DNA of 64,000 bases from Bacteroidales bacterium (GTDB lineage Bacteria > Bacteroidota > Bacteroidia > Bacteroidales > UBA3824), in assembly GCA_024413595.1 (NCBI GenBank), contig JAKSUC010000009.1:1-64000 (forward strand), read 5' to 3'. Position 1 is the first letter of the stretch, and each line of letters opens with the position of its first letter. Position numbers and translations under genes: made by a program. Positions 1 to 9,156 of the stretch are shown here, piece after piece. The notes below the pieces were generated by a model. It saw only the letters and a list, made by a program, of their open reading frames with translations. It had not been told where the DNA came from and did no database searches.

Positions 1-56
1 AGATATTTGTAGAGCCGTCGTATTGTGATTTTAGAAATTATCTCGGACAACAATAG
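1..56 (+). CDS. C-terminal end of an unidentified protein (cut by window edge)
   Basis: An open frame beginning at base 3 runs from the left edge to a TAG and reads IFVEPSYCDFRNYLGQQ. It is followed after about 12 bases by a strong hairpin terminator, which suggests a genuine gene end. Only 17 codons are visible, too few to name a family. It converges on the Crp/Fnr gene. Confidence 0.4.
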   Translation, partial: IFVEPSYCDFRNYLGQQ

Positions 57-66
57 ATTTTTATAA

Positions 67-104
67 AAAAACACCTCAAAAAAATTTTTTGAGGTGTTTT
101 TTTT
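67..104. terminator. Bidirectional intrinsic terminator
   Basis: A near-perfect palindrome, AACACCTC followed by an A-run then a T-run and GAGGTGTT, with T-tracts readable on both strands. It lies between the partial plus-strand gene on the left and the end of the minus-strand Crp/Fnr gene, so it can serve both. Confidence 0.85.
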
Positions 105-106
105 AA

Positions 107-793
107 TTACCCAACTTTACTGATAGTTGCTAATTTCTCAAAATCGAGTATTTCAATATTTTTTCCACTAACTTTTATTATATTGTCATTGTTAAGATTT
201 CGCAATGTATGAATTATTTGTTCCTTGCTACATCCTGCAAAATCAGCTAGTTCTTGTCGTGAAAGGTCTAATACAAATTTTCGTGAATTATATATTTTGT
301 CAGACAAATAAATTAAAACATCTGCCACTCTCCCATTACTTTGTTTGCGTGCTACACTTATAAAATTATTAATTGCACCTCTAAACATTTGTGTTGATAA
401 TGACATTACCTCAAACATAAAACTTTTATTATTCATCATCAACATTTTAAATTTTGAAAGATTAATTGCACAACCATTACAATCTGTTAGTGCTATTACT
501 GAAAAATAATTGATATCTTCATTTAATATATTAGCCAACCCTATAAGAGTCTGAGCTTTATCTACTGCAACAATTAATTCTCGACCATCATTATTCAAAA
601 CAAATTTTACTACACCTTTTGTTAAATATACAAGTTCAAAACACTTGGTATCTTGATCTAAAATAACATCGCCTTTTTTATACACATATAAACGTGAATA
701 ACTTGCTAATGCTTCAAATTCATTATCACTCAAACATTTACATAGAGTATCTCGTAAATGACATTCAACGCATTTTTTATTATCAAAAATCAT
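107..793 (-). CDS. Crp/Fnr family transcriptional regulator
   Basis: A 228-residue protein with the two-domain layout of the Crp/Fnr superfamily: a cyclic-nucleotide-binding-type beta-roll (about residues 25-115), a dimerisation helix, and a C-terminal winged helix (about 165-220, with LSRQELADFAGCSKEQIIHTL as the helix-turn-helix, recognition helix around SKEQIIHTLR). The N-terminus carries four cysteines, C8, C11, C18 and C20, and a further pair C105/C108 sits in the roll. The spacing resembles, but is not identical to, oxygen-sensing Fnr proteins (C-X2-C-X5-C plus a distant Cys), so an Fe-S or other redox sensor role is plausible but inferred. The gene starts 3 bases after the Rel gene stop, so the two are almost certainly co-transcribed. 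Family sure; ligand and targets unknown. Confidence 0.88.
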   Translation of the reverse strand: MIFDNKKCVECHLRDTLCKCLSDNEFEALASYSRLYVYKKGDVILDQDTKCFELVYLTKGVVKFVLNNDGRELIVAVDKAQTLIGLANILNEDINYFSVIALTDCNGCAINLSKFKMLMMNNKSFMFEVMSLSTQMFRGAINNFISVARKQSNGRVADVLIYLSDKIYNSRKFVLDLSRQELADFAGCSKEQIIHTLRNLNNDNIIKVSGKNIEILDFEKLATISKVG

Positions 794-796
794 AAT

Positions 797-3034
797 TTAC
801 TGAACCATTAAACTTAATATTCCATCAATATCTGATAATTTTTTAACAAGTTTATCAAGATGATTTTGTGTACGCACATAAACCTCTATCCAACCAGAAA
901 AACTAGTATCATCACTTTCTATATGAATTGTTTTAAGATTTAACTCAACTTCTTGCGAAATTGTACAAATAATTTTTTGTGCAATACCTTTTTGATCAAC
1001 ACCTTCAAAATTAATTTTTGCAGTTCCTGACAATTCTTTATGAGTTTTCCAAACAACAGGAACTAACAAACGTGGATCTTCCTTAATTTTAGATACTGCA
1101 TACAAACATTTATTCTTATGAATAAAAATAGTATTTTTATCACTATCAATTAAACCAACAGCTTCGTCTCCAGGCAATGGATTACAACAATCAGCCAATT
1201 CATAATTATCATCAAGATTTTCGCCATTTAAATATTTAGAAACATCTGAGTCAGTTTTTTTAACAATTGGAGAATTTCCAAATTGTAGTTTCCAAAATCT
1301 TACTATAGTATTTGATGCAAATTTTTTTACGCTTTGTTCTAAATCTTCAATAGAAATTTTTTGATTTGATATATTTGATAATAAATCATTTTTGGTAACA
1401 CACGAAAATTGCGTAACCAAATTATTTACAACCTCTTTTTCGTTGTTTATTCCATATTTTTTTATCAAATTGTGCAAAACTCTTTGACCTTCAGCTATTT
1501 CTACTTTCAAGAAATCGTGAAGTTGTTCTTTTAAAATTTCTAATGCTTTAGAAGTGTGAACAATAGAAAGCCATTCTGGTTTTGGTTTGGTTCTATTTGA
1601 TGTTACAGGTTCTACTAAATCTCCATTTTTTAAACGAGTTGCAATTGTAACCATCTTATGATTTACTTTTGCTCCAATACACGAACTTGCCTTTTCTGGA
1701 TTATAATAATACGCAAAATCAAGTACAGTTGCGCCAGAAGGCAATGTAAGCACTTCTCCATCAGATGAATAAACAGAAATTTCATCTGACATCAACAACT
1801 TAAAATCTTCTAAAAAGTCAAAATTTCTAACATTTGGATCTTCCAACTTTTGTTTAAGCATTTTAAGTTTATCGTCAAAAACATTTTTGCGATCTTTAAT
1901 ACCTTTATATTTCCAATGTGCAGCAAATCCATATTCAGCTATTTCGTCCATACGCTGACTACGAATTTGAATTTCTACCCAAACTTTATTTTTTTCATCA
2001 TAAACTGTTAAATGATATGCCTCATAACCATTTTCTTTTGGCACAGTAATCCAATCTCGTGTTCGTTCGGGATGAACATAAAAATCTTCTTTAATTAACT
2101 TTACTATTTTGAGACATTCTTCGCGTTCTTGGTCAGGATTATTTGGCGTAAAGATTATTCTAATTGCAAATTTATCAAATACTTCGTCTAATGAAATATT
2201 TTTCTTTTGCATTTTTTGATAAATGGAATAAATGCTTTTTGGACGACCTTTTACGTCAAATTTTATATTATTTTGAACTAATTTTGCAATTATTGGAAGT
2301 GTAAATTTATTAATAAAATTTTTACGTTCACCTTCGGTTAATTGTAGTTCTGAAGTAATTTCATCAAAAACTTTTCTATTTAAAAATTTAAAAGATAAAG
2401 TTTCAAGTTCAGTTTTAATTTTATTAAGTCCAAGTCGATGAGCCAAAGGCACATAAATTTGCATAGTTTCGTATGCTACTTGATATTGTTTATCTTTAGT
2501 CTTGATTTCTAATGTTCTAAGATTAGAAAGACGATCGGCAAGTTTTATAAATATTATTCTAATATCATTAGTTAATCCGAGAATAATTTTTTTATAAACT
2601 TCAGGTTCTGAATCTTTAAAATATTCAGAAGTACCTTTAATTCTAACCAAAGAATCAACAATGTTTGCCATTTTAGGACCAAACATTTGATTTATATCTT
2701 CAACTTTTAATTCAGTTTGAAAAGTAATTTCATGAAGTAAAGCACCAGCCGCACTAACAGCACCTAAACCAATATCTTGAATCACAATAGTCATAACGTC
2801 GAACAAATGATAAATAAAACTATCTCCAGTATGACGTTTTTGACCATGATGAACACGTTTGGCCACTTCATAGGCTTTTTGAACAAGATTTTTATCTTCT
2901 TCTGATTTAAAATATAAATCACCCATTAAAATTTGTTCAAACATTAGGTCGGTATCCTCTTCTGAATACGATTTTCGATGAAGAACTTGTTCTGCAGGTG
3001 TTGTTTCTGATAAGTAAACTGAATCTGTGGCCAT
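797..3034 (-). CDS. RelA/SpoT-type (p)ppGpp synthetase with degenerate hydrolase domain
   Basis: A 745-residue long Rel protein: HD hydrolase domain (about 50-200), synthetase domain (about 255-370), TGS (about 410-475), zinc-finger/CC region (ADCCNPLPGDEAVG, about 610) and C-terminal ACT. The synthetase looks active: GRPKSIYSIYQKM near 263, D287 in the DKFAIRII segment, NGYEAYH and EIQIR near 354. In the hydrolase domain H76, H101, D167 and N171 are kept, but the HD is HE (E102) and the catalytic ED pair that normally follows is F105-Q106. By comparison with characterised Rel enzymes, where that Glu-Asp pair is needed for hydrolysis, this copy is predicted to make but not degrade (p)ppGpp; Bacteroidetes commonly carry a second, bifunctional Rel/SpoT elsewhere. 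It shares an operon with the Crp/Fnr gene just downstream and probably with the K+ channel gene upstream (55-base gap). Confidence 0.93.
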   Translation of the reverse strand: MATDSVYLSETTPAEQVLHRKSYSEEDTDLMFEQILMGDLYFKSEEDKNLVQKAYEVAKRVHHGQKRHTGDSFIYHLFDVMTIVIQDIGLGAVSAAGALLHEITFQTELKVEDINQMFGPKMANIVDSLVRIKGTSEYFKDSEPEVYKKIILGLTNDIRIIFIKLADRLSNLRTLEIKTKDKQYQVAYETMQIYVPLAHRLGLNKIKTELETLSFKFLNRKVFDEITSELQLTEGERKNFINKFTLPIIAKLVQNNIKFDVKGRPKSIYSIYQKMQKKNISLDEVFDKFAIRIIFTPNNPDQEREECLKIVKLIKEDFYVHPERTRDWITVPKENGYEAYHLTVYDEKNKVWVEIQIRSQRMDEIAEYGFAAHWKYKGIKDRKNVFDDKLKMLKQKLEDPNVRNFDFLEDFKLLMSDEISVYSSDGEVLTLPSGATVLDFAYYYNPEKASSCIGAKVNHKMVTIATRLKNGDLVEPVTSNRTKPKPEWLSIVHTSKALEILKEQLHDFLKVEIAEGQRVLHNLIKKYGINNEKEVVNNLVTQFSCVTKNDLLSNISNQKISIEDLEQSVKKFASNTIVRFWKLQFGNSPIVKKTDSDVSKYLNGENLDDNYELADCCNPLPGDEAVGLIDSDKNTIFIHKNKCLYAVSKIKEDPRLLVPVVWKTHKELSGTAKINFEGVDQKGIAQKIICTISQEVELNLKTIHIESDDTSFSGWIEVYVRTQNHLDKLVKKLSDIDGILSLMVQ

Positions 3035-3089
3035 TTCAATTGTTAATATACAATTGTTTTAACTTAAAATTTACAATAAAGTTTCATAT

Positions 3090-3992
3090 TTAGTCTAATT
3101 TATGACCGCAATATGGACAATAATGTTTGTTGTCTGAATTATGATTACAAATATCTTGCAAATTTTCTGATTTTTTATCAATTAATTCTTCTTCCTTTTT
3201 ATCTTCTTCTTTAGATTTTTGATTTATTTTTTCTAAAAATCCAGCACTAATCAAACCTGTTGGTAATGCAACTAAACCTATTCCTAAAAATGCTATTATT
3301 CCGCCTAAAAGTCGCCCCACTCCTGTTACAGGAAACACATCTCCGTAACCTACTGTTGTTAAAGTTACTATCGACCACCAAATACAAGTTAATACATTGG
3401 GAAAATTTTCTGGCTGTGCCGAATGTTCTGCATAAAACATTAAGAATGAAGCTATTATCATTACTACAATAATCACAAAACACGTTACTCCTAATTCTGA
3501 ACGTTTTTCATACATTACTGATTTTATTAATTCTAGCGAATTGTTATATCGAGCTATTTTAAACAATCTTAAAAATCGTAATAATCTTAATGTTCTTACA
3601 ACTCGTAAATCTAAACTTGTAAATGGCATATAAAATGGCAATATTGCCAACAAATCTATTAATCCATAAAATGAAAATATATATTTTAAAATACTTTTTA
3701 ACCGACTAGTAGAAGGAAAAGCCAAATCTGCCGTTATTAAACGAATTAAATATTCTGCTGTAAATATTATGATTACAAAAATTTCAAATGAATGGAAAAT
3801 AACTTTATAAGGCTGATAAATTTCTTCAACAGTTTCTAATATCATTGTAAAAACGTTCAAGACTATCAAAACCATAATAAAATAATTAAAATATTTTGGT
3901 AATGGCTTGTCTTTGGCGTTTTCGTCAACTAGTGAATATAATTTTAATTCAAAATTTGAAACTTTTCTATTTGAATTATTTTCCATAAACAA
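3090..3992 (-). CDS. Voltage-gated potassium channel with C-terminal zinc-ribbon
   Basis: A 300-residue six-helix cation channel of the Kv type. A basic S4 voltage sensor (about 130-150, arginines every third or fourth residue in LRVVRTLRLLRFLRLFKIAR), a pore loop with the K+ selectivity filter TVGYGD at 213-218, and an S6 helix ending in a charged stretch are visible. After a Lys/Glu-rich linker the tail ends in C282, H284/H290, C292-x2-C295 and H297, a short zinc-ribbon-like knuckle, which may serve as a cytoplasmic assembly or sensor element (inferred). The second Met (residue 3) is an equally good start. It begins 5 bases after the tsaD stop, so is translated from the same message. Confidence 0.9.
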   Translation of the reverse strand: MFMENNSNRKVSNFELKLYSLVDENAKDKPLPKYFNYFIMVLIVLNVFTMILETVEEIYQPYKVIFHSFEIFVIIIFTAEYLIRLITADLAFPSTSRLKSILKYIFSFYGLIDLLAILPFYMPFTSLDLRVVRTLRLLRFLRLFKIARYNNSLELIKSVMYEKRSELGVTCFVIIVVMIIASFLMFYAEHSAQPENFPNVLTCIWWSIVTLTTVGYGDVFPVTGVGRLLGGIIAFLGIGLVALPTGLISAGFLEKINQKSKEEDKKEEELIDKKSENLQDICNHNSDNKHYCPYCGHKLD

Positions 3993-3997
3993 ACAAT

Positions 3998-5017
3998 TTA
4001 AAATTTTAAACGAGCATCTGGTGCTACACTTATATCAACAAATTCTTTATTTAAAAATTTGTAATAACCTGCTCCTGCAATCATTGCTGCATTGTCGGTT
4101 GTATATTTTCGTTCTGGAATAAACACATGCCAATGACGACGATCTGCTTCTGCTTGTAGAGTATTTCTTAGTTGTGAATTTGCAGCTACTCCACCTCCTA
4201 TTGTTATTCTGTTTATTCCTGTTTGTTTAACAGCAAGTTTTAATTTATCTAACAAAATTTCAATAATTGTTGTTTGAAGTGACGCACAAATATCATCAAT
4301 ATTATTTTCAATAAAATTGGGTTCAATAGCAATTTTATCTCTCAATGTATACAAAAATGCAGTTTTTAAACCACTAAAACTAAAATCAAGATTTGGAATA
4401 TGTGGTTTTGTAAACTTAAATGCTTGATCATTACCTAATTGAGCATGTTTATCAATAATAGGACCTCCAGGATAACCTAAACCCATAACTTTAGCACATT
4501 TGTCAAATGCTTCTCCTGCAGCATCATCAATTGTAGAACCTATTATTTCCATATCAAAATAATCTTTCACCAAAATTATTTGAGTATGACCTCCAGATAC
4601 TAAAAGAGTCAAAAATGGGAAAGCAGGATTTTCTTTAGGATTATCTTTTTCATGAACAAATTGAGAAAGTACATGTCCTTGTAAATGATTAACTTCAATC
4701 AAAGGAATTTCTGCAGAAAGAGCAAAACCTTTAGCAAAAGAAGTTCCAACTAAAAGCGACCCCAATAAACCTGGTCCTCGTGTAAAAGCAATTGCATCAA
4801 TTTGATTTTTAGATAATTGAGCAATTTTTAATGCTTGATCAACAACTGGAATTATATTTTGTTGATGAGCACGAGAAGCTAATTCTGGCACAACTCCTCC
4901 GTATGCACTATGAACTGCTTGACTTGCAATTACATTTGATATCAAAAAACCGTCGCTTACTACAGCAGCTGATGTATCGTCACATGACGACTCAATTCCT
5001 AATATATTAATACTCAA
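3998..5017 (-). CDS. tsaD: tRNA N6-adenosine threonylcarbamoyltransferase TsaD
   Basis: A 339-residue member of the Kae1/TsaD/YgjD family, which transfers the threonylcarbamoyl group to A37 of ANN-reading tRNAs together with TsaB and TsaE. The N-terminal MSINILGIESSCDDTSAA motif, the metal-binding histidines H110 and H114 in NHLQGH, the ASKH-fold loops VSGGHT and IGGGVAANS, and the C-terminal TDNAAMIAGAG motif are all present. Length matches the family. First gene of a minus-strand run with the channel, Rel and Crp/Fnr genes. Essential housekeeping function; no anomalies seen. Confidence 0.97.
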   Translation of the reverse strand: MSINILGIESSCDDTSAAVVSDGFLISNVIASQAVHSAYGGVVPELASRAHQQNIIPVVDQALKIAQLSKNQIDAIAFTRGPGLLGSLLVGTSFAKGFALSAEIPLIEVNHLQGHVLSQFVHEKDNPKENPAFPFLTLLVSGGHTQIILVKDYFDMEIIGSTIDDAAGEAFDKCAKVMGLGYPGGPIIDKHAQLGNDQAFKFTKPHIPNLDFSFSGLKTAFLYTLRDKIAIEPNFIENNIDDICASLQTTIIEILLDKLKLAVKQTGINRITIGGGVAANSQLRNTLQAEADRRHWHVFIPERKYTTDNAAMIAGAGYYKFLNKEFVDISVAPDARLKF

Positions 5018-5203
5018 TTTATTATATTTTTAAAAGTCTTACAAAATTAATCTTTAAAATTATAACTTTTTCGTTAGCTGTACAAATGAATTTTAAGTTT
5101 TTTATGATAAGAAATTAATTAAATTATATAATTTGATTTGATACATAATAAAATTTTTTATCAAAATTTTAATAATTTTGTTTTTATATTAATTCAGATT
5201 ATT

Positions 5204-5794
5204 ATGATAGAAAAATATTTAAAATCAGATCATTGGGAAATTTTTTTATTAACATTTGGACTTTTATTATTATTAATATTTGTCAACGAAAGTTTTTATA
5301 TTCCTAAAATTGACCAAAATAATACAAGTGAAATTTTGCAAGCAAGAATCGATAGTTATTTATATATTTTTATAATATACTACATTTCAATAATTTCGTG
5401 GGCAATTAATATATCTTTTGGATTAAATAACAAATTGAAAATTAAAAAATTAAACAATAAAATATTATTTTTAATAAGTATATTTTTTCCAATTATACAT
5501 CTTTTAGGATTTTTAATTGCTTCTAAAAATATAAACGGAAATAGTTCAAATATAACTATTATGATTATTTTTATATTAATCAGTTCATTAATAACAACAA
5601 TCGCAATATTCTATTGGACTTTAAAAACAAGTGAAATAATAAAAACTTTAGATGAAGAAACAAATAATAAACTAAAAATCAATAAATTATACTTAGCATT
5701 ATTGATTATTATTTTTCCAATAGGAATATGGTTGGTTCAAAAGAATATTACAGAAAATTATAACAAATTATTAGAAAACAATAGTAAAATTTAA
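5204..5794 (+). CDS. Hypothetical integral membrane protein (about five helices)
   Basis: I do not recognise the family. The 196-residue protein is highly hydrophobic, with membrane segments near residues 12-30, 50-68, 85-105, 118-138 and 160-178 separated by short Lys/Asn-rich loops. The frame is open further upstream, but those codons read as AT-rich non-coding sequence; the ATG at 5204 is chosen because the protein then begins MIEKYLKSDHWE ahead of the first helix. It stands alone, divergent from tsaD and convergent with the toxin-antitoxin pair. Confidence 0.65.
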   Translation: MIEKYLKSDHWEIFLLTFGLLLLLIFVNESFYIPKIDQNNTSEILQARIDSYLYIFIIYYISIISWAINISFGLNNKLKIKKLNNKILFLISIFFPIIHLLGFLIASKNINGNSSNITIMIIFILISSLITTIAIFYWTLKTSEIIKTLDEETNNKLKINKLYLALLIIIFPIGIWLVQKNITENYNKLLENNSKI

Positions 5795-5798
5795 TATT

Positions 5799-6071
5799 CT
5801 ATTTATCATCATAATGACCTAAGGCTTGAAGAACAAGAACTAATATTTTATCATCATAAACCTCATAAACCAAACGATTTTTTTTATCAATAGTTCTAGA
5901 ATAAGTATTTGGTAATCCTTTTAGTTGTTCAATATTTCCAACACCAACTAAAGGATGTTCTTGTAACTCTAATAAAAATAATTCAATTTTTTTCTTAATG
6001 GCTTTACTACCAGACTTTTTTATCTTATTAATGTCAGCTAAAGCTCTTTTAGTGAATTGTATTTCGTACAT
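5799..6071 (-). CDS. YoeB/Txe-type mRNA interferase toxin
   Basis: A 90-residue RelE/ParE-superfamily toxin of the Txe/YoeB branch: FTKRALADINKIKKSG at the start, a middle LKGLPNTYSRTIDKKNRLVYEV (the YoeB signature of SRRID-x-KNRLVY), and the terminal ALGHYDDK whose His-Tyr is part of the YoeB ribonuclease site. YoeB enzymes cut mRNA in the ribosomal A site when the antitoxin is degraded. The antitoxin gene lies immediately upstream, separated by one base, the usual antitoxin-first order. Complete and with no obvious lesions. Confidence 0.92.
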   Translation of the reverse strand: MYEIQFTKRALADINKIKKSGSKAIKKKIELFLLELQEHPLVGVGNIEQLKGLPNTYSRTIDKKNRLVYEVYDDKILVLVLQALGHYDDK

Positions 6072-6072
6072 A

Positions 6073-6330
6073 TTAGCCCCAAATTAAATCATGAATCTCT
6101 TGTTTTGATTTTACAGAAAAACATTCACCACGTTCAAATTCTGCATGTCCTTCTTCCAAATCTTTATAAAATTGTTCAGACTCATAATAATCAACATCAT
6201 TATGTTTTTGAGATTTGAGTTTAGTTAAAAATTTTGAAACTTTTTCAACAATTTCACAATCAAGATCTTGACTAAGAATTTCTCTTGCCAAATTAATTCG
6301 TAAAACATTTATATCCACAGTCGACTCCAT
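6073..6330 (-). CDS. Antitoxin partner of the YoeB-type toxin
   Basis: An 85-residue acidic protein just upstream of and co-transcribed with the toxin. The N-terminal half (INLAREILSQDLDCEIVEKVSKFLTKL) is helical and does not look like the usual YefM/Phd fold; the C-terminal half, with FYKDLEEGHAEFERGEC, is the likely toxin-binding tail. Similar small proteins precede YoeB/RelE toxins in many Bacteroidetes genomes. The assignment rests mainly on position and size. Confidence 0.78.
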   Translation of the reverse strand: MESTVDINVLRINLAREILSQDLDCEIVEKVSKFLTKLKSQKHNDVDYYESEQFYKDLEEGHAEFERGECFSVKSKQEIHDLIWG

Positions 6331-6449
6331 AATTATAATAATTTTTATTTATGCAAAATTAATGATTTTTTTTGTAAAAAAATCAAATATTAAATAAAAT
6401 GTGCTCATACTCAAACAATAGACACAAATTAAGATTAATCTTAAATCGT

Positions 6450-8174
6450 TTATTTAACAAACAAATATCCAGAAAAAATTAAACTTGATAAATCATCAGC
6501 TTGTATATTTAAACGATAATCATAGAAAACAAATAAAGAAAAATCTGTTTTAAGTATTATGCTAACAGAATCATTTTCATTATAATCAATTAATTTTTGA
6601 CGTTCTACAAAGAGTTGATATTCCTTTTGGTTTGGAATTGTAATATTCATTTTAAGTGAATCTTCAATTATTTCAGAATCAGAATAATAAATATATTCAT
6701 CGTCTATTCTATAAAAATAAGAGTATTTATCATTTAATTTTGAATTGACATTTAAATCATAATTACTATAATATCCACAAATATTAGTATCATTTACAAT
6801 AATTTTTTTATCATTATTTTCTTCATTAGAAGAAATATCAAAATCCCAATAACCAACATAACTATCAACAATTTCACTATATTTATCAAATGGATATTCT
6901 TGTACTAAATATCTAAATTTAGAAATATTATCAACTTCAGTAGAATCGATATTTTTTACCCAATCTTCAAACTGATCTTTTGTTATAGGAATTTGGTAAT
7001 TGGATTTTTCTAAAGAAGAAACAATATCATTTTTTAAAGACCTAAATGTAATATTAACCATACTTAAAGGTCCAAACGAAATAAGAATAAATATTATACA
7101 AAACGAAGCAGGAATCCAAATTACACGTTTCACTTTTGTAACTATCAAATAAATACAAACTGCATAAAACCAGATGTTTACAACTAATAAATAAAGACGA
7201 GAAATTGTAATTCCATAATCATAAAGACGTTTAAAAATTCCAATTGACATTAAAACTAATAGTGGTAATAACAAAATAGGAACATATTTTAAAAATAATT
7301 TATCAAGTTTATTTCCTTCCAAAAATTTGCTTCCATAAATAAATACAGAAATCAAAACCATAACAAACATTGAAACAGAAACCAAAACAGAAACCATACC
7401 TTTTGGCAATTCAAATGAAAACAAAATTTTTAGTCCATAAACATATAACACAATAAGATAAATTAATAAAAGTGGTATAAATAAATATCTTATTGCAACT
7501 TTTGAAATTTTATCCAAATCATAAACATTGTCATCTATAACTTGATCTTTTTTAGGTATTTGAATAAAAACTAAAATTGGTGTTAAATTTATAGAAATAA
7601 AGAAAAGAATTGAGACTAAAAAATCATCATCAAGTTTTAAATTAAATAATTGATCTACAGAATAAAACAACAAAGAAATTCCACCACATAAAATACAAAT
7701 TATTAAAACTGAAACTAAAATACTTTTGATAAATTTAGAAATAAAATTAACAAATGGAATGTCATTTTTGCACCTAAAAAATGGTAAGCAAAACATTGAT
7801 AATAAAATAGTTGTACATAAAGCAAACATTAAAGGAAAAATAAAAATTTGCTGTGATTGATAAAATGCATCTTTCGACACTACGAACGAATAAACAAACC
7901 AAAAAATATTTACAGAAACTAAAGTTATAATTTTGGTTTTTAAAGATTTACAACCTTCTGCCCAAAGAAATAATGCAAAATTCAAAAATGCACTAGAACT
8001 AAAATAAAATAATGTAAAAAATTTTATTCTTTCAGATGATATTAATTTATAATGATTAAATTCAATAGTTAAATATAGCAAAAAGAAAAAAATTAAAGCA
8101 ACATAAAAACGTTGCAAAGCATCTTTAACTAATTCTGTAAAATTTTGTGGTGAAAAAAACTTTTTTATATCCAT
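6450..8174 (-). CDS. DUF4153 family integral membrane protein
   Basis: A 574-residue membrane protein with about twelve hydrophobic helices between residues 20 and 370, followed by a soluble C-terminal domain (about 390-574) rich in Asp, Asn and Tyr. The transition FGPLSMVNITFRSLKNDI after the last helix matches the Bacteroidetes DUF4153 family, whose function is unknown. The C-terminal domain lies outside the membrane and probably faces the periplasm. A single-gene unit, flanked by the toxin-antitoxin pair and a terminator. Confidence 0.72.
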   Translation of the reverse strand: MDIKKFFSPQNFTELVKDALQRFYVALIFFFLLYLTIEFNHYKLISSERIKFFTLFYFSSSAFLNFALFLWAEGCKSLKTKIITLVSVNIFWFVYSFVVSKDAFYQSQQIFIFPLMFALCTTILLSMFCLPFFRCKNDIPFVNFISKFIKSILVSVLIICILCGGISLLFYSVDQLFNLKLDDDFLVSILFFISINLTPILVFIQIPKKDQVIDDNVYDLDKISKVAIRYLFIPLLLIYLIVLYVYGLKILFSFELPKGMVSVLVSVSMFVMVLISVFIYGSKFLEGNKLDKLFLKYVPILLLPLLVLMSIGIFKRLYDYGITISRLYLLVVNIWFYAVCIYLIVTKVKRVIWIPASFCIIFILISFGPLSMVNITFRSLKNDIVSSLEKSNYQIPITKDQFEDWVKNIDSTEVDNISKFRYLVQEYPFDKYSEIVDSYVGYWDFDISSNEENNDKKIIVNDTNICGYYSNYDLNVNSKLNDKYSYFYRIDDEYIYYSDSEIIEDSLKMNITIPNQKEYQLFVERQKLIDYNENDSVSIILKTDFSLFVFYDYRLNIQADDLSSLIFSGYLFVK

Positions 8175-8221
8175 AATCTATCACGATTTATTTTGTTCAA
8201 ATATCAGAAAAAAAAAGAAAT

Positions 8222-8256
8222 AACAAAAAAAAAGCTCGAATATTTGTCGAGCTTTT
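8222..8256 (-). terminator. Intrinsic terminator of the 8278-9000 gene
   Basis: On the minus strand the sequence reads AAAAGCTCGA, a 7-base loop, TCGAGCTTTT and then more T residues, ending about 22 bases past the stop codon of the upstream gene. Confidence 0.85.
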
Positions 8257-8277
8257 AAACATATTTAAGAATTAAAA

Positions 8278-9000
8278 TTATTCTTCTGTTTCGTAAGATT
8301 TATTAACTACGTTTTCAAGTTTAGTAGCAGACTCTCTTAACGATTTCATTTCTTCCTCAGGAATATCAGCTATTTTCTTTATTTCATCAAGTTCAGATGT
8401 CATAATTTTTAAATAAGAATCAATGTTTGCTTGAAGCGAATATGCAGCTAATAAAAATTTATTAAATGATTTATCTTGCATAATTTCAATAATAGGATTT
8501 TTAACACCTTCGCAATCTTTGTCAAAATATTTTTCGTATTGAACAAGTCTAATTTTATTAAAAGCCTCAATTTCAACTTTACTTAAATCTTTGTAAGAAT
8601 ATACTTGACCAATTTTTAAACGTAAATCTGTGTTATCAATAAATTCTCCTTTAGTTATAAAATTTTCTTCAATCCATCGATCGTATTGAACAAAAGACAA
8701 TTCAGCGAAAATATCGTAAAAATTATAAATTGAAGTAGAATCTTCTAAAGTTTCATCATCCATTTCACTGACACTTTCAAGAGTTTCTTGAATATAATCT
8801 AATTGATTTTTACAAGCACTAATTTGATCAACATATCTTTCAAGATTGATAATTGTAGCTGCTGTAATTTTTACATAATTTTCATGAGCATCGTGAACTT
8901 CAACTGCTTTGTCAAAGCCGAATGTTAACAAAATACCAATAATAGTACCTAATGCTCCGTTGGCTACATCTTTTAGCCATGATTTTGTTTCGTCTGTCAT
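8278..9000 (-). CDS. Hypothetical membrane-anchored helical protein
   Basis: Family not recognised. The 240-residue protein has a single hydrophobic segment near the N-terminus (about residues 14-30, GALGTIIGILLTFGFD) and an otherwise hydrophilic, mostly helical body with many Glu/Asp/Lys residues, consistent with a single-pass protein with a long extramembrane domain. No catalytic motif is visible. It resembles in layout the small anchored proteins annotated only as DUFs in Bacteroidetes. Monocistronic, closed by a strong terminator. Confidence 0.7.
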   Translation of the reverse strand: MTDETKSWLKDVANGALGTIIGILLTFGFDKAVEVHDAHENYVKITAATIINLERYVDQISACKNQLDYIQETLESVSEMDDETLEDSTSIYNFYDIFAELSFVQYDRWIEENFITKGEFIDNTDLRLKIGQVYSYKDLSKVEIEAFNKIRLVQYEKYFDKDCEGVKNPIIEIMQDKSFNKFLLAAYSLQANIDSYLKIMTSELDEIKKIADIPEEEMKSLRESATKLENVVNKSYETEE

Positions 9001-9156
9001 TTCTATTTTATGTTTTTAATTAATATTTCGGCAAATTTAAAAAAATTAATTGATTACAACTTTAATTCGCATATTATTTTTTAAGAAAATAAAATAATAA
9101 AAAAATGTAATTAGGTATTAAAATTGCTGTATATCAATTGAAAAAAAAGACTGAAA

